Of a stretch of DNA of 64,000 bases, positions 1 to 7,978 are shown piece after piece. Position numbers and translations under genes: made by a program. The first letter of the stretch is position 1, and every line of letters begins with the position of its first letter. The notes beneath the pieces were generated by a model. It was not told the origin of the DNA and made no database searches. It saw only the letters and a program-made list of their open reading frames with translations. The DNA is from Xanthomonas sp. XNM01 (lineage in GTDB: Bacteria; Pseudomonadota; Gammaproteobacteria; Xanthomonadales; Xanthomonadaceae): the NCBI RefSeq assembly GCF_014851915.1, contig NZ_JACVAP010000002.1, forward strand, positions 186,001-250,000, in the 5' to 3' direction.

Positions 1-266
1 TGATCGCCCGGTTCCACCGAGAGGGTCTGCAGCACGCCGACCTGAACGCGCATAACCTGCTGTTCGACGGCAACGGCCGCGGCTGGATGATCGATTTCGA
101 CCGTGGCCGCATGCGGATCCCGGCCACCGGCTGGCGCGAGGCCAACCTGCGCCGGCTCAAGCGCTCGCTGCTCAAGCTGCGTGGCGAGCGCAGCCACGAC
201 GAGGTCGAGAAGGACTTCGCGCGCCTGCGCCGGGCCTACGACCTGTTCTGGAAGCGGGGCTGCTGA
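1..266 (+). CDS. kdkA: 3-deoxy-D-manno-octulosonic acid kinase, C-terminal part (window edge)
   Basis: Only the last 87 codons are present; the 5' part lies outside the window. The reading frame starts at base 3 and ends with TGA at 264-266. KdkA phosphorylates the 4-position of Kdo in the LPS inner core at the cytoplasmic face. The kinase-like catalytic loop is visible as [12 protein letters not shown], with the catalytic Asp and the metal-binding Asn, followed by the DFD-type metal site IDFDRG. Both are typical of the KdkA/WaaP family. The stop codon overlaps the next start by one base (TGATG), so the two genes are probably translationally coupled. Confidence 0.85.
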   Translation, partial: IARFHREGLQHADLNAHNLLFDGNGRGWMIDFDRGRMRIPATGWREANLRRLKRSLLKLRGERSHDEVEKDFARLRRAYDLFWKRGC

Positions 267-1024
267 TGAGCGCCTGGTCGCTGCGCCTGCACGGGGTCGG
301 CAACGCGTCGGCGGTCGCGCTGGGCTCGCCGATGGCCAGCATCGAGCGCGACGGCGCGCCGTGGCTGACCATCGACTGCGGAGCGGAAGGATTGACCGCG
401 TTCGAGGCACAGTACCGGCGCCAGCCCGAGGCGCTGTTCGTCACCCATGTGCATCTGGACCACGTCGCCGGTTTCGAGCGGCTGTTCGTGTCCAGCTATT
501 TCGATCCGGCCAGGCGCGGGCGGATCCGCCTGTACGTGCCGGCGCCGGTGGTACCGCTGCTGCACCGGCGCGTGGCCGACTATCCCAACGTGCTGGCCGA
601 AGGTGGCGCCAATTTCTGGGACGCGTTCCAGCTGGTGCCGGTGGGCGAGGCGTTCTGGCACGACGGCGTACGCCTGGAGGTGTTTCCGGTGCGCCACCAC
701 TGGCCCGAAACCGCGTTCGGCCTGCGCCTGCACGGCAGCCTGGTCTGGAGCGGCGATACCCGGCCGGTGCCGGAGATGCTGGCGCGCTTCGCCGATGCGG
801 GCGAGCTCATCGCCCACGATTGCGGCCTGCACGGCAATCCCTCGCATACCGGCCTGGATGATCTGGAGCGCGAATATCCGGCCGAACTGCGTGCGCGCAT
901 GGTGCTGTACCACTACGCCAGCCATGCCGATGGCGATGCGATGCGCGCGCGCGGGTATCGCGTGGGGCGACCCGACGAGGTGCTGGCGCTGGCCGCGCCC
1001 GATGCGCAGGCGATGGCCGGATGA
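266..1024 (+). CDS. MBL-fold metallo-hydrolase (RNase Z-like)
   Basis: This 252-residue protein has the metallo-beta-lactamase fold. The metal site is visible as HVHLDH (H61, H63, D65, H66), with later ligand candidates in RHHWPE, SGDTRP, AHDCGLHG and a terminal YHYAS. The pattern resembles RNase Z/ElaC-like hydrolases rather than lactamases, but the substrate cannot be read from the sequence. It starts one base before the kdkA stop is complete and overlaps moaA by four bases (ATGA), so it sits inside a tightly packed cluster. The family is assigned confidently; the function is not. Confidence 0.85.
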   Translation: MSAWSLRLHGVGNASAVALGSPMASIERDGAPWLTIDCGAEGLTAFEAQYRRQPEALFVTHVHLDHVAGFERLFVSSYFDPARRGRIRLYVPAPVVPLLHRRVADYPNVLAEGGANFWDAFQLVPVGEAFWHDGVRLEVFPVRHHWPETAFGLRLHGSLVWSGDTRPVPEMLARFADAGELIAHDCGLHGNPSHTGLDDLEREYPAELRARMVLYHYASHADGDAMRARGYRVGRPDEVLALAAPDAQAMAG

Positions 1025-2043
1025 GCGCGGTACTGCAACTGCCGGCGCTGCCGCAGGACCGCCTCGGGCGGCCGCTGCACGACCTGCGGCTGTCGGTGAT
1101 CGACGCCTGCAATTTCCGCTGCGACTACTGCATGCCGGCCGACCGGATCCCGGACGACCATGGCCTGGATGCGGCCGGCCGGCTGTCGTTCGACGAGATC
1201 GAGACCCTGGTGCGCGGCTTCGTCGCGGTCGGCGTGCGCAAGCTGCGCCTGACCGGCGGCGAGCCGCTGCTGCGCAAGCGCCTGCCCGAGCTGGTCGCGC
1301 GGCTGTCGCGGATCCCGCAGATCGAGGACCTGGCGATGACCACCAACGCCGTGCTGCTGCCCGCGCATGCGCAGGCGCTGCATGAGGCCGGTCTGCGCCG
1401 GATCACGGTCAGCCTGGATGCGCTGGATCCGCAGGTGTTCCATGCGATGTCGGGCGGGCGCGGCCGGATCGAACAGGCGCTGGCCGGCATCGCCGCGGCC
1501 GAGGCTGCCGGTTTCCGCGACCTGAAGATCAACTGCGTGGTCCAGCGCGGCGTCAACGACGACCAGGTGCTGCCGCTGGTCGACCACTTCCGCGGCAGCG
1601 GCCACGTGCTGCGCTTCATCGAGTACATGGACGTGGGCACCTGCAACGGCTGGCAGGCCGACCAGGTGGTGACCTCGGCCCAGCTGCGCGACCGCATCCA
1701 TGCGCGCTGGCCGCTGCATGCGCTGCAGGCCCAGTACCGCGGCGAGGTGGCCGACCGGCATGCCTTCGACGACGGCTCCGGTGAGATCGGCTTCGTCAGT
1801 TCGGTCAGTTCCCCGTTCTGCGGCGACTGCCATCGCGCCCGCGTGTCGTCCGACGGGCGCCTCTACACCTGCCTGTTCGCCGGCGAAGGGCATGATCTGC
1901 GTCCGGCGCTGGTCGACGGCAGCCAGGCGCTGGCCCATCACGTCGCCGGCCTGTGGCAGCGCCGCGGCGACCGTTACAGCGAACTGCGCGGCGATCCGCG
2001 CGCGTCGCGCAAGCACATCGAGATGTATCTGATCGGAGGGTGA
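1021..2043 (+). CDS. moaA: GTP 3',8-cyclase MoaA (radical SAM)
   Basis: MoaA catalyses the first step of molybdopterin synthesis, converting GTP to 3',8-cyclo-7,8-dihydro-GTP. The 340-residue protein has the radical-SAM cluster motif CNFRCDYC (C30, C34, C37), the GGEPLL SAM-binding motif and a C-terminal second cluster of form CxxC-x13-C near residues 265-290. It ends in Gly-Gly, the conserved tail needed for catalysis in the family. The start overlaps the upstream MBL gene by four bases. moaC follows after about 120 bases. Confidence 0.97.
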   Translation: MSAVLQLPALPQDRLGRPLHDLRLSVIDACNFRCDYCMPADRIPDDHGLDAAGRLSFDEIETLVRGFVAVGVRKLRLTGGEPLLRKRLPELVARLSRIPQIEDLAMTTNAVLLPAHAQALHEAGLRRITVSLDALDPQVFHAMSGGRGRIEQALAGIAAAEAAGFRDLKINCVVQRGVNDDQVLPLVDHFRGSGHVLRFIEYMDVGTCNGWQADQVVTSAQLRDRIHARWPLHALQAQYRGEVADRHAFDDGSGEIGFVSSVSSPFCGDCHRARVSSDGRLYTCLFAGEGHDLRPALVDGSQALAHHVAGLWQRRGDRYSELRGDPRASRKHIEMYLIGG

Positions 2044-2163
2044 GGTGGACACGACCATGACAGCGGCTGCGGCGACGCGGAAGGACCGGCGCGGGCAGCA
2101 GGCCGGATGGGGCTCTGTCCATCGCCGGCCGGGCCGGGCCGTGCTGCGGACGGGGCGGTCGGA

Positions 2164-2661
2164 ATGAGCGCGCGTGCCGCGAAGAAGGTGTTGACCCATC
2201 TGGACGCGCAGGGGCGGCCGGCGATGGTCGATGTCTCCGCCAAGCAGACGACCGCGCGTCAGGCCATCGCCGAATGCAGGGTGAAGTTCCCGGCTGCGGT
2301 CGCCGCGCAGCTGCGCGACAACGGGCTGCGCAGCGCCAAGGGCGGCATCGTCGACACCGCGGTGATCGCCGGCACCCTGGCGGTCAAGCGCACCCACGAG
2401 CTGATCCCGTTCTGCCATCCGCTGCCGATCGACGGCATCCGCATCGGCATCGACTGGCACGGCGAGCGCGAGCTGCGGATCGAATGCCTGGTCAAGACAA
2501 CCCACCGCACCGGCGTGGAGATGGAGGCGCTGACCGGCGCCACCATCGCCGCGCTGACCGTTTACGACATGTGCAAGGCGTTGTCGCACGCCATTGTGCT
2601 GGGGCCGGCGAAACTGCTGGGCAAGCAGGGCGGCAAGCGCGATTTCGGGAGGCAGGCATGA
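2164..2661 (+). CDS. moaC: Cyclic pyranopterin monophosphate synthase MoaC
   Basis: MoaC converts the MoaA product to cyclic pyranopterin monophosphate. The 165-residue protein shows the family core: [12 protein letters not shown], then [11 protein letters not shown] with the active-site His, [15 protein letters not shown], and YDMCKA containing the catalytic Asp and Lys. The ATG at 2164 is preferred over an in-frame codon 57 bases earlier because the resulting length fits the family and the extra residues are low-complexity. The stop overlaps the moaD start by four bases. Confidence 0.96.
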   Translation: MSARAAKKVLTHLDAQGRPAMVDVSAKQTTARQAIAECRVKFPAAVAAQLRDNGLRSAKGGIVDTAVIAGTLAVKRTHELIPFCHPLPIDGIRIGIDWHGERELRIECLVKTTHRTGVEMEALTGATIAALTVYDMCKALSHAIVLGPAKLLGKQGGKRDFGRQA

Positions 2662-2903
2662 GCGCGACCGTGCGCGTGCTGTACTTCGCCGGGCTGCGCG
2701 AGGCCGCCGGCGTGGACATGGAATCGGTGCGGACCGACGCGGCCGACCTGGCCGCGCTGTATGCCGAGGCCGCCGCCCGCCACCCGCTGGGCTGGCCGCG
2801 CGAGCGCCTGCGCGTCGCGGTCGATGGCGCGTTCGCGCGCTGGGCCGATCCGGTCCGTGATGGCAGCGAGATCGCCTTCATCCCGCCGGTCTCCGGCGGC
2901 TGA
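2658..2903 (+). CDS. moaD: Molybdopterin synthase sulfur-carrier subunit MoaD
   Basis: This small ubiquitin-like protein of 81 residues begins [18 protein letters not shown] and ends FIPPVSGG. The C-terminal Gly-Gly is thiocarboxylated by MoeB and donates sulfur in the MoaD-MoaE complex to form molybdopterin. The ATG overlaps the moaC stop (ATGA) and is followed 19 bases after its own stop by moaE, as expected for subunits made together. Confidence 0.95.
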   Translation: MSATVRVLYFAGLREAAGVDMESVRTDAADLAALYAEAAARHPLGWPRERLRVAVDGAFARWADPVRDGSEIAFIPPVSGG

Positions 2904-2922
2904 GTCTTTACGAGGAACCGCA

Positions 2923-3366
2923 GTGAAACGCTTCAACCTGTCCGACCAGCCGATCGATCCGGCCCCGCTGCGCATCGGCCTGCTCGATGCCCACGCCGGT
3001 GCGTTCGCCAGTTTCGAGGGCTGGGTGCGCGACCACCACGACGGCCGCCCGGTGCTGGGCCTGCACTACGAGGCCTACCTGGCCCTGGCCGAAGCCGAAG
3101 GCGAGAAGGTGCTGGCCGAGGCGATGGAACGCTTCGCGATCACCGGCGCGCGCTGCGTGCACCGGGTTGGCGATCTGGACATCGGCGACATGGCGGTGTG
3201 GGTCGGCGTCGGTGCCGCGCATCGCGATGCCGCCTTCGCCGCCTGTCGCTTCGTGATCGACGAGATCAAGTCGCGGGTGGCGATCTGGAAGCGCGAGCGC
3301 TATGCCGATGGCGACCGCCAGTGGCTGCATCCGGATGAAGGGCAGGGCGCGTCCGACGGCGCCTGA
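2923..3366 (+). CDS. moaE: Molybdopterin synthase catalytic subunit MoaE
   Basis: MoaE transfers two sulfurs from MoaD to cyclic pyranopterin monophosphate. The 147-residue protein contains FEGWVRDHHDG, LHYEAYLALAE, the HR-x-G segment HRVGDLDIGD, AAHRDAAF and the active-site lysines in DEIKSRVAIWKRE. It starts with GTG at 2923, preceded by an AGGA ribosome binding site; upstream in-frame codons fall inside moaD. It is the last gene of the cluster. No moaB or mogA gene is present in the window. Confidence 0.95.
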   Translation: MKRFNLSDQPIDPAPLRIGLLDAHAGAFASFEGWVRDHHDGRPVLGLHYEAYLALAEAEGEKVLAEAMERFAITGARCVHRVGDLDIGDMAVWVGVGAAHRDAAFAACRFVIDEIKSRVAIWKRERYADGDRQWLHPDEGQGASDGA

Positions 3367-3748
3367 GCCTGTTCCAGGTTCTGGCGCGCCTGCCTGCCGG
3401 TGCCTGTCCGCTGGTGCGGGTGCGGTGCCCAGGCTGGCCACCGACCCCGCACGCGCTGCGCACCCTGTGCTTCGACATGCGCCATCTGCAGGCGTTCGCA
3501 CCAGGCACCTGAGTGGATGTCCGGGCTGGTGATCCCGGCTCCCGTCCAGGCGGCGTCGAGACAGGAGGCGCGCCACCCACCGTCGTGTCCCGTCTGACGA
3601 TTGCGCAGGCCTGACGAGAGCTGTTTTCCCAGCCGCCGAGCAGGCAGACGGATTCACAGCCAAAGACGTCGAGAGGAAGCAGGCCGGGCAGGCAGCGTCG
3701 CTGCCGCAATGCCTGTCGCGCGGAATTCCACAGGCCCGAAAAGGTGGC
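3367..3748. other. Intergenic region after moaE
   Basis: About 380 bases between the end of moaE and the 3' end of the SRP RNA. Open frames here lack family motifs and look like high-G+C noise. I see no repeat, RNA gene or strong terminator. The bases just left of the SRP RNA, read on the minus strand, contain a short T run that could help end that transcript. Confidence 0.5.
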
Positions 3749-3850
3749 GGCCCCGCCGGCTGACCTCGGCGCCCGCGTCGATCGATACCGTTGCTGCCTT
3801 CCGGCCCTGGCGGGATTTTCGATCTAGCGTCGCGAGGGGCCGACGGGGCC
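3749..3850 (-). ncRNA. ffs: Small signal recognition particle RNA (4.5S RNA)
   Basis: Read on the minus strand this contains the SRP helix-8 signature GCCAGGGCCGGAAGGCAGCA with its GGAA tetraloop (around positions 3790-3815), which binds Ffh. The ends pair: GGCCCCG at the 5' end (3850-3844) with CGGGGCC at the 3' end (3755-3749), closing a roughly 102-base hairpin. This length fits the short bacterial SRP RNA without an Alu domain. It acts with Ffh in co-translational targeting of membrane proteins. The exact 5' and 3' ends are inferred from the closing helix. Confidence 0.9.
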
Positions 3851-4195
3851 ACCATGGACGCGGGCCGCGCTTGCGGCGCGGCCCGGGTTTGGAACGCCTG
3901 CGCCAACGGCGCGGGCGGTGCGATCGGAATCGCTGAATCCGGGAGTGGAGGCGGACCGGACCGACATGATCCAGAACCCCGCTTCGCACGCCACGAACCA
4001 GGTGACCCTGCTTCGTGGCCGGCCATTGTAGCGGCCCGGATGCGCCGGCGGCTAGCCCGGCAACACCGCGACCGCACGGACGATCCATGGCGGGCATCCA
4101 GGGCGCATGCAGGTGCGGGCGGCGGAATGCGTACACTGCCGCGACCGTCGGCGCGCACTGCGTGCGATGCGAAGCAGGTGCGGAAGGACATCAGG
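3851..4195. promoter_or_regulatory. Upstream region of the SRP RNA with two strong hairpins
   Basis: No gene is visible. On the minus strand a TACAAT box (4031-4026) could be the -10 of a promoter reading toward the SRP RNA. Just downstream are an inverted repeat CCACGAA/TTCGTGG with an inner CAGG/CCTG (3991-4018) and a GC hairpin GGGCCGCGC/GCGCGGCCC (3862-3884). These could be a processed leader, a separate small RNA with its terminator, or a terminator for the plus strand. I do not recognise the leader. Confidence 0.4.
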
Positions 4196-4681
4196 ATGAA
4201 CGGATTCAAGCGCGATGGCGCCATGGCGCCCGACAGGGACGATGCGCGCGAACGGCGGATCGGGGAACTGAAGCAGTTGCTGGCCGAGCGCCAGCGGGAG
4301 CTGGATCGCGCGACGTGGGAGTTGGCGGCGGGCCGTGCGAAGAGCCGGTGGGCGCTGGCCATCGTGCTGCTGGTCGGGTTGGCGGGCATGGCCTGGAGGA
4401 TGTACCCGGTGCTGCAGGCGTTCATCCGGGGCTACGTCCTCGAGTGTCCGCGCCTGTCGACCCTCGACTGCCGGCAGCTCCATCCTGATGCGCCGTGGTA
4501 CTGGGGCAGCATCGCCGCCAACTCCCTGCTCGGTGCGCTGTTCCTGGCTGCGGCCGTGGCCGCTGTGCTGGGGCTGCGCGCGCTGTCCCGGCCAGCGCCG
4601 GTACTGCAGACCATGCGCGCGCAGCTGCAGCGCGTGCAGGATCAGCTGGATGCGCTTGAGCGCGGCGGGGGTGCGCGCTGA
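4196..4681 (+). CDS. Hypothetical membrane protein with N-terminal coiled coil
   Basis: No family is recognised. The 161-residue product starts at the ATG preceded by CATCAGG. Visible features are a charged, heptad-like helix (about residues 18-48, RRIGELKQLLAERQREL), a hydrophobic segment (about 50-70), a short loop containing two Cys (ECPRLSTLDC), a second hydrophobic segment (about 100-125) and a second coiled-coil-like tail (TMRAQLQRVQDQLDALE). It is probably an inner-membrane protein with both ends in the cytoplasm. Base composition is like the host, unlike the insert that follows directly. Confidence 0.6.
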   Translation: MNGFKRDGAMAPDRDDARERRIGELKQLLAERQRELDRATWELAAGRAKSRWALAIVLLVGLAGMAWRMYPVLQAFIRGYVLECPRLSTLDCRQLHPDAPWYWGSIAANSLLGALFLAAAVAAVLGLRALSRPAPVLQTMRAQLQRVQDQLDALERGGGAR

Positions 4682-5101
4682 GCACGTACACCGGTCTAAG
4701 CACGAATCCAAGCCCAAGTCAGAGGCTGCGCACGTACTTTCATAAAATATCGAAGTGCAGAAGCAGAAGGTGATATCCCCAGCGATGACCTCAGGGTCTG
4801 TCGCTAGCTGGCTCAGCGCGAGCGCGCATGGACCGTTATCGCCTGACGTGCGCATAGTGCCACTCCCGTACGTCCACTGAGGTGCAGCGCGCAACGGTCG
4901 AATGAGCAGTGCGTCCAGCAAGATTAATCCATCCCAACACGATCGGATTTCGTAGGGTCATCGGACCCTTGGTCGATGGATTCGGGGTGAAGCCCTCTGC
5001 TGCAGGATTAAGTACAGCCGGACCCTGCCGTAAACGTCTTAGGGTGCCTTTGCGGCGCTTTTTGCAAAGGCTAAGCGGACAATCAAGGAAGGGGCAATGG
5101 A
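4682..5101. promoter_or_regulatory. Left flank and upstream region of the low-G+C insert
   Basis: About 420 bases without a convincing gene, where composition drops from host-like to more A+T rich (for example CATAAAATAT near 4741). An 8-base direct repeat GCACGTAC occurs at 4682-4689 and 4730-4737. A small hairpin GGGTC/GACCC lies near 4955-4970. The promoter for the downstream ATPase gene must lie here, but no pair of -35/-10 boxes stands out. No integrase or tRNA fragment was seen. Confidence 0.5.
5047..5070 (+). promoter_or_regulatory. Inverted repeat upstream of the OLD-like ATPase gene
   Basis: A perfect 7-base inverted repeat, CCTTTGC (5047-5053) and GCAAAGG (5064-5070), separated by 10 bases, ends about 31 bases before the ATG at 5102. 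It could be an operator for a regulator or a hairpin in the mRNA leader. The ribosome binding site GGAAGGGG (5087-5094) lies outside it. Confidence 0.4.
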
Positions 5102-6880
5102 ATGGCTGTTCATATCTCAGATTTGGAAGTTCTTAACTTTCGGTCGTGTATCTCGACTAGCCTGCAACTGACTAGCTTCACGCCGCTAGTGGGATTGAAC
5201 AACTGCGGAAAGAGCAACTGCCTGACAGCGTTGCAGTGGTTAGTTAGGAAGACCAAGCTAGGTTTGGAAGACTTCCATGACCCCGGCCAACCTGTCCAAG
5301 TCACTGGGACGCTGGTCGGTATAACGGATGCTGATCTAGATGTCCTAGAAGGCAAGCACCGGAAGAAGATCGAGCCGCACATACAGGATGGGATCCTGCG
5401 CATTCGGCGGGTCCAGGAAGTGCCTGGCGGAGAGGTGACATTGATGGTTTTAGACCCGGCTACCAACCAGTGGGACCCTAATCCTGCGGGAATCGATAAC
5501 GCCATCACTGCTCTGTTCCCGGATCCCATCCGCATTGGGGCGATGGAGAATGCGGAGGAGGATGCGAGCAAGGCCAAGACGACTACGACCATCGGAAAGC
5601 TGCTTGCATCTATGCTATCTGCCATTCAAGAGCAGCACGAGCAAACGTTGACTCCTCATTTGGCAGCCATTTTTGGGATGATTTCAGCTGAAGGTGACGA
5701 CCGTTTTGACGAGTTGGGTCGTATCGATGCGTCCATCAACGGCAAGATCTCGGACCTCTTCCCCGGAATCAGTATCAAACTTGATTTTCCTGTTCCAGCT
5801 TTCAACGACCTGATTAAGGCGGGGACCGTCAAGGTCTACGAGGGTGGAGGGCAGGGGCGTTCCTTTGGTTCATATGGGCATGGAGCGCAGCGGGCCATTC
5901 AGATGGCCATGGTCCGGCATTTGGCTGACTTGAAGAGAGGGGCGGCAGCCGCTGGTGGCGCGACCTTGCTCCTAGTGGATGAGCCAGAGCTGTTCATGCA
6001 CCCCTTCGCCGTGGAACAGGTGCGTGAAGCGCTTCGTGCTTTGTCGGAGCTGGGGTATCAGGTTGTGTTCTCGACGCACTCCGCGCAGATGATCCTTGCC
6101 AAGGATGCGAAAAACGCATTGTTGATGACCAAGAAGCATCCCCACGGGACAAAAGCAAGGCCGCGCCTGCTATCCGTCATAGAGCAGTTGGTGGAGAATC
6201 CTACCCACCAGATGCACCAAATCTTTAGTCTGACCAACTCTTCTCAGGTGTTGTTCGCTGACAAGGTGGTGTTGGCGGAAGGAAAGACAGAGCTTCGACT
6301 GCTCCCATGTCTCTTCCAGGCCATTGCAGGTAAGACACTGGGCCAATCGTCGCTGGCGATTGTGCCAATGAGCGGTGTAGCCGACACCAAGAAGTCGATA
6401 GAGGTCCTCGCGGCTCTGGGTCTTCCAGCGTGCGCCATAGTGGATCTCGATTACGCCTTCCGGCACGCGCAGGCGCATGGGTTCCTCGCCGACGATGATC
6501 CTGACATCGCTGCGTGCAGGGAAATCCTTGCGAGACTTGCTCAGAATGATGCCATCACACTGGACGCAAGCGGTCTGCCGAAGAAAGACGCGCGCGGTCC
6601 GGCATCTAGGGCATTTGAGGTTCTGGCCGGGGAGGCGGATGCCAGTGCTCACATCGATTCGTTGGTGACCAAGCTCCGAGGTCAATCCATCTGGCTCTGG
6701 AGTCGTGGGGCTATAGAGCCTCACGTTGGGCTCGGGCAAAAAACCGAACATGCTTGGCTCACTTGTCAGATTGATATTGAGACCAAGGGTTTGGACGCTA
6801 CTTGTGCGGATGCAGCAGGAATTCGGGCGATGGTGGATTGGTTGTCCCAGCTTCCGGTTGAAGTCGAGGAAGAAGCATGA
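5102..6880 (+). CDS. OLD-family ATP-dependent nuclease (AAA ATPase + TOPRIM)
   Basis: This 592-residue protein has the OLD layout. Walker A is GLNNCGKSN (residues 31-39), with an ABC-like signature around residue 260 (GSYGHGAQRA), Walker B LLLVDEPELFMHP (D293, E294) and STHSAQM near 324. A TOPRIM nuclease domain follows: LAEGKTE (E393), IVDLDYAF (D448, D450) and a WLWSRGAIEPHVG segment typical of the OLD TOPRIM end. The start is set by GGAAGGGG seven bases upstream. Codon use (many AAG, AGG, TTT) and G+C differ from neighbours, suggesting transfer. It overlaps the next gene by four bases. OLD proteins act in phage exclusion, Gabija and retron-type systems; the role here is inferred. Confidence 0.85.
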   Translation: MAVHISDLEVLNFRSCISTSLQLTSFTPLVGLNNCGKSNCLTALQWLVRKTKLGLEDFHDPGQPVQVTGTLVGITDADLDVLEGKHRKKIEPHIQDGILRIRRVQEVPGGEVTLMVLDPATNQWDPNPAGIDNAITALFPDPIRIGAMENAEEDASKAKTTTTIGKLLASMLSAIQEQHEQTLTPHLAAIFGMISAEGDDRFDELGRIDASINGKISDLFPGISIKLDFPVPAFNDLIKAGTVKVYEGGGQGRSFGSYGHGAQRAIQMAMVRHLADLKRGAAAAGGATLLLVDEPELFMHPFAVEQVREALRALSELGYQVVFSTHSAQMILAKDAKNALLMTKKHPHGTKARPRLLSVIEQLVENPTHQMHQIFSLTNSSQVLFADKVVLAEGKTELRLLPCLFQAIAGKTLGQSSLAIVPMSGVADTKKSIEVLAALGLPACAIVDLDYAFRHAQAHGFLADDDPDIAACREILARLAQNDAITLDASGLPKKDARGPASRAFEVLAGEADASAHIDSLVTKLRGQSIWLWSRGAIEPHVGLGQKTEHAWLTCQIDIETKGLDATCADAAGIRAMVDWLSQLPVEVEEEA

Positions 6881-7635
6881 CCTCCAAGATGCGTTCCGCT
6901 TTCATGTTGGATGATCCAGTCAGACATACGCTGATCGTGGGGCATCGCTTCTATGTCCAGCGGGCCAAAGAGAGGCTGCTTTCGACATTTGGGAATATAT
7001 CGGCGGAGGCAGATGCGGCAGCAGACGCCCATTGGGAGCAGTCCGGTCGCAACTTCAATCCCGACATCCACGACGAGGGGCAGCAGGCTGAGGATGCGCA
7101 AAATCATGGAATCATGTTCTACGATCTGCTCTCAGAAATGCATGAGAGGACTCGCCTAAGCGTTGTCGCCGGTATGTTCCATCACTGGGACAAAGCTTGG
7201 CGACGGCTCTTGGTGGATCAGCTTCGGCTACCCGGGTTTGTTATAGGTGTCCACTCGAGAAGAGCAATGTGGACGATGGATAGCTCGCAGCTAGAATCGC
7301 TAGTAGAGGCGCTTGGATGGAAAACCGCAACGTTCCCAGGATATTCTCGCTTGGATGCAATGCGATTGGTCGTCAATGTGTTCAAGCACGGTGAGGGGCC
7401 CTCGATGGATGATCTTCGACAGGCCTATCCGGAGTTTGTTCCTTTGGTGAACGGGTTGGTTCGGGCTTTTCCTGACGACACCAGCATGAAGGTGACCGAT
7501 ACGCATCTGGATGAGTTTGCCGAGGCTATCGAATCGTTCTGGTTGAATGTACCGCGCGAGCTGAACTTCGATGCAAATGTGCCACTGAAGTTGCCTAAGG
7601 ACTTGGAACGCGCACGAAAGAAGGACTTGGCGTAG
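6877..7635 (+). CDS. Unrecognised partner protein of the OLD-like nuclease
   Basis: I do not recognise a family for this 252-residue protein. It starts inside the stop of the OLD-like gene (ATGA), so translation is probably coupled and the two proteins likely work together. It is soluble, with no signal peptide or membrane segment, and mainly helical by appearance. A long helix with MHERTRLSVVAGMFHHWDK (about residues 88-110) and a later RLVVNVFKHGEG (R163, N167, H171) loosely recall HEPN-type helical ribonuclease or toxin domains, but the R-x7-H spacing is longer than the usual HEPN motif. The C-terminus is lysine/arginine rich. It shares the low G+C of its partner. Confidence 0.75.
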   Translation: MTSKMRSAFMLDDPVRHTLIVGHRFYVQRAKERLLSTFGNISAEADAAADAHWEQSGRNFNPDIHDEGQQAEDAQNHGIMFYDLLSEMHERTRLSVVAGMFHHWDKAWRRLLVDQLRLPGFVIGVHSRRAMWTMDSSQLESLVEALGWKTATFPGYSRLDAMRLVVNVFKHGEGPSMDDLRQAYPEFVPLVNGLVRAFPDDTSMKVTDTHLDEFAEAIESFWLNVPRELNFDANVPLKLPKDLERARKKDLA

Positions 7636-7657
7636 GGGAGCCCCGGGTGGGGCTCCC
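7636..7657 (+). terminator. Hairpin after the two-gene defence-like module
   Basis: Directly after the stop codon, GGGAGCCCC (7636-7644) and GGGGCTCCC (7649-7657) form a perfect 9-bp stem with a 4-base loop. No T run follows, so it may need Rho or act to stabilise the mRNA end. It marks the right end of the operon. Confidence 0.6.
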
Positions 7658-7943
7658 GCACGAACGTCCGTGGGGCAGCGAAGGGCGTCCGGCCAGCGAA
7701 CGGGGGCAGGTTTAGTTTCGGGTTGATTGTTCTTGCCGCGCCGTTTCAGCGGTGTCTGTGGGTGGCGGTCGCTAGGGCAGGTGAGCCAACGAGCCGAAAG
7801 GGGGGAGGGCACCACGGCGGTCTGCGCCTTGCCACTCTGGGGCGACGGCTTGGCCCTCGAGTCCGCTCGCTGCGCAGGCGGACGACCCAGTTTTTTCTTT
7901 TTCTGGGGGGGCATCCAGATTCCCCTCATCGCCGGACACGAAA
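7658..7943. other. Intergenic region between the module and the tRNA-Ser terminator
   Basis: About 285 bases. Composition returns to host-like values. Open frames on the minus strand beginning near 7929 give a lysine-rich N-terminus (MPPQKKKKLGRPP) that reads into the antisense of the partner gene; I do not accept it as a gene. A G run (7 bases) and pyrimidine tract near 7892-7912 stand out. No att-like copy of the tRNA end was found by eye. Confidence 0.45.
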
Positions 7944-7965
7944 AAGGCCCCCTTTCGGGGGCCTT
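7944..7965 (-). terminator. Rho-independent terminator of tRNA-Ser
   Basis: On the minus strand AAGGCCCCC (7965-7957) and GGGGGCCTT (7952-7944) form a 9-bp stem around a 4-base loop, followed by a run of T (complement of the A run at 7941-7945). It begins 14 bases after the encoded CCA of the tRNA. Confidence 0.85.
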
Positions 7966-7978
7966 CGCTTTTCGTATC

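Noticed and set aside
5102-7635. Gabija (GajA-GajB) assignment for the module
   Set aside because: The second gene lacks UvrD-helicase motifs and is far too short to be GajB.
7300-7929. Minus-strand frame with a lysine-rich start (MPPQKKKKLGRPP)
   Set aside because: Most of it is antisense to the OLD partner gene, it has no recognisable domain, and the start is in a low-complexity tract.
4682-7978. Integrative element with tRNA att sites
   Set aside because: No integrase gene and no copy of the tRNA-Ser 3' end was found on the far side of the insert.
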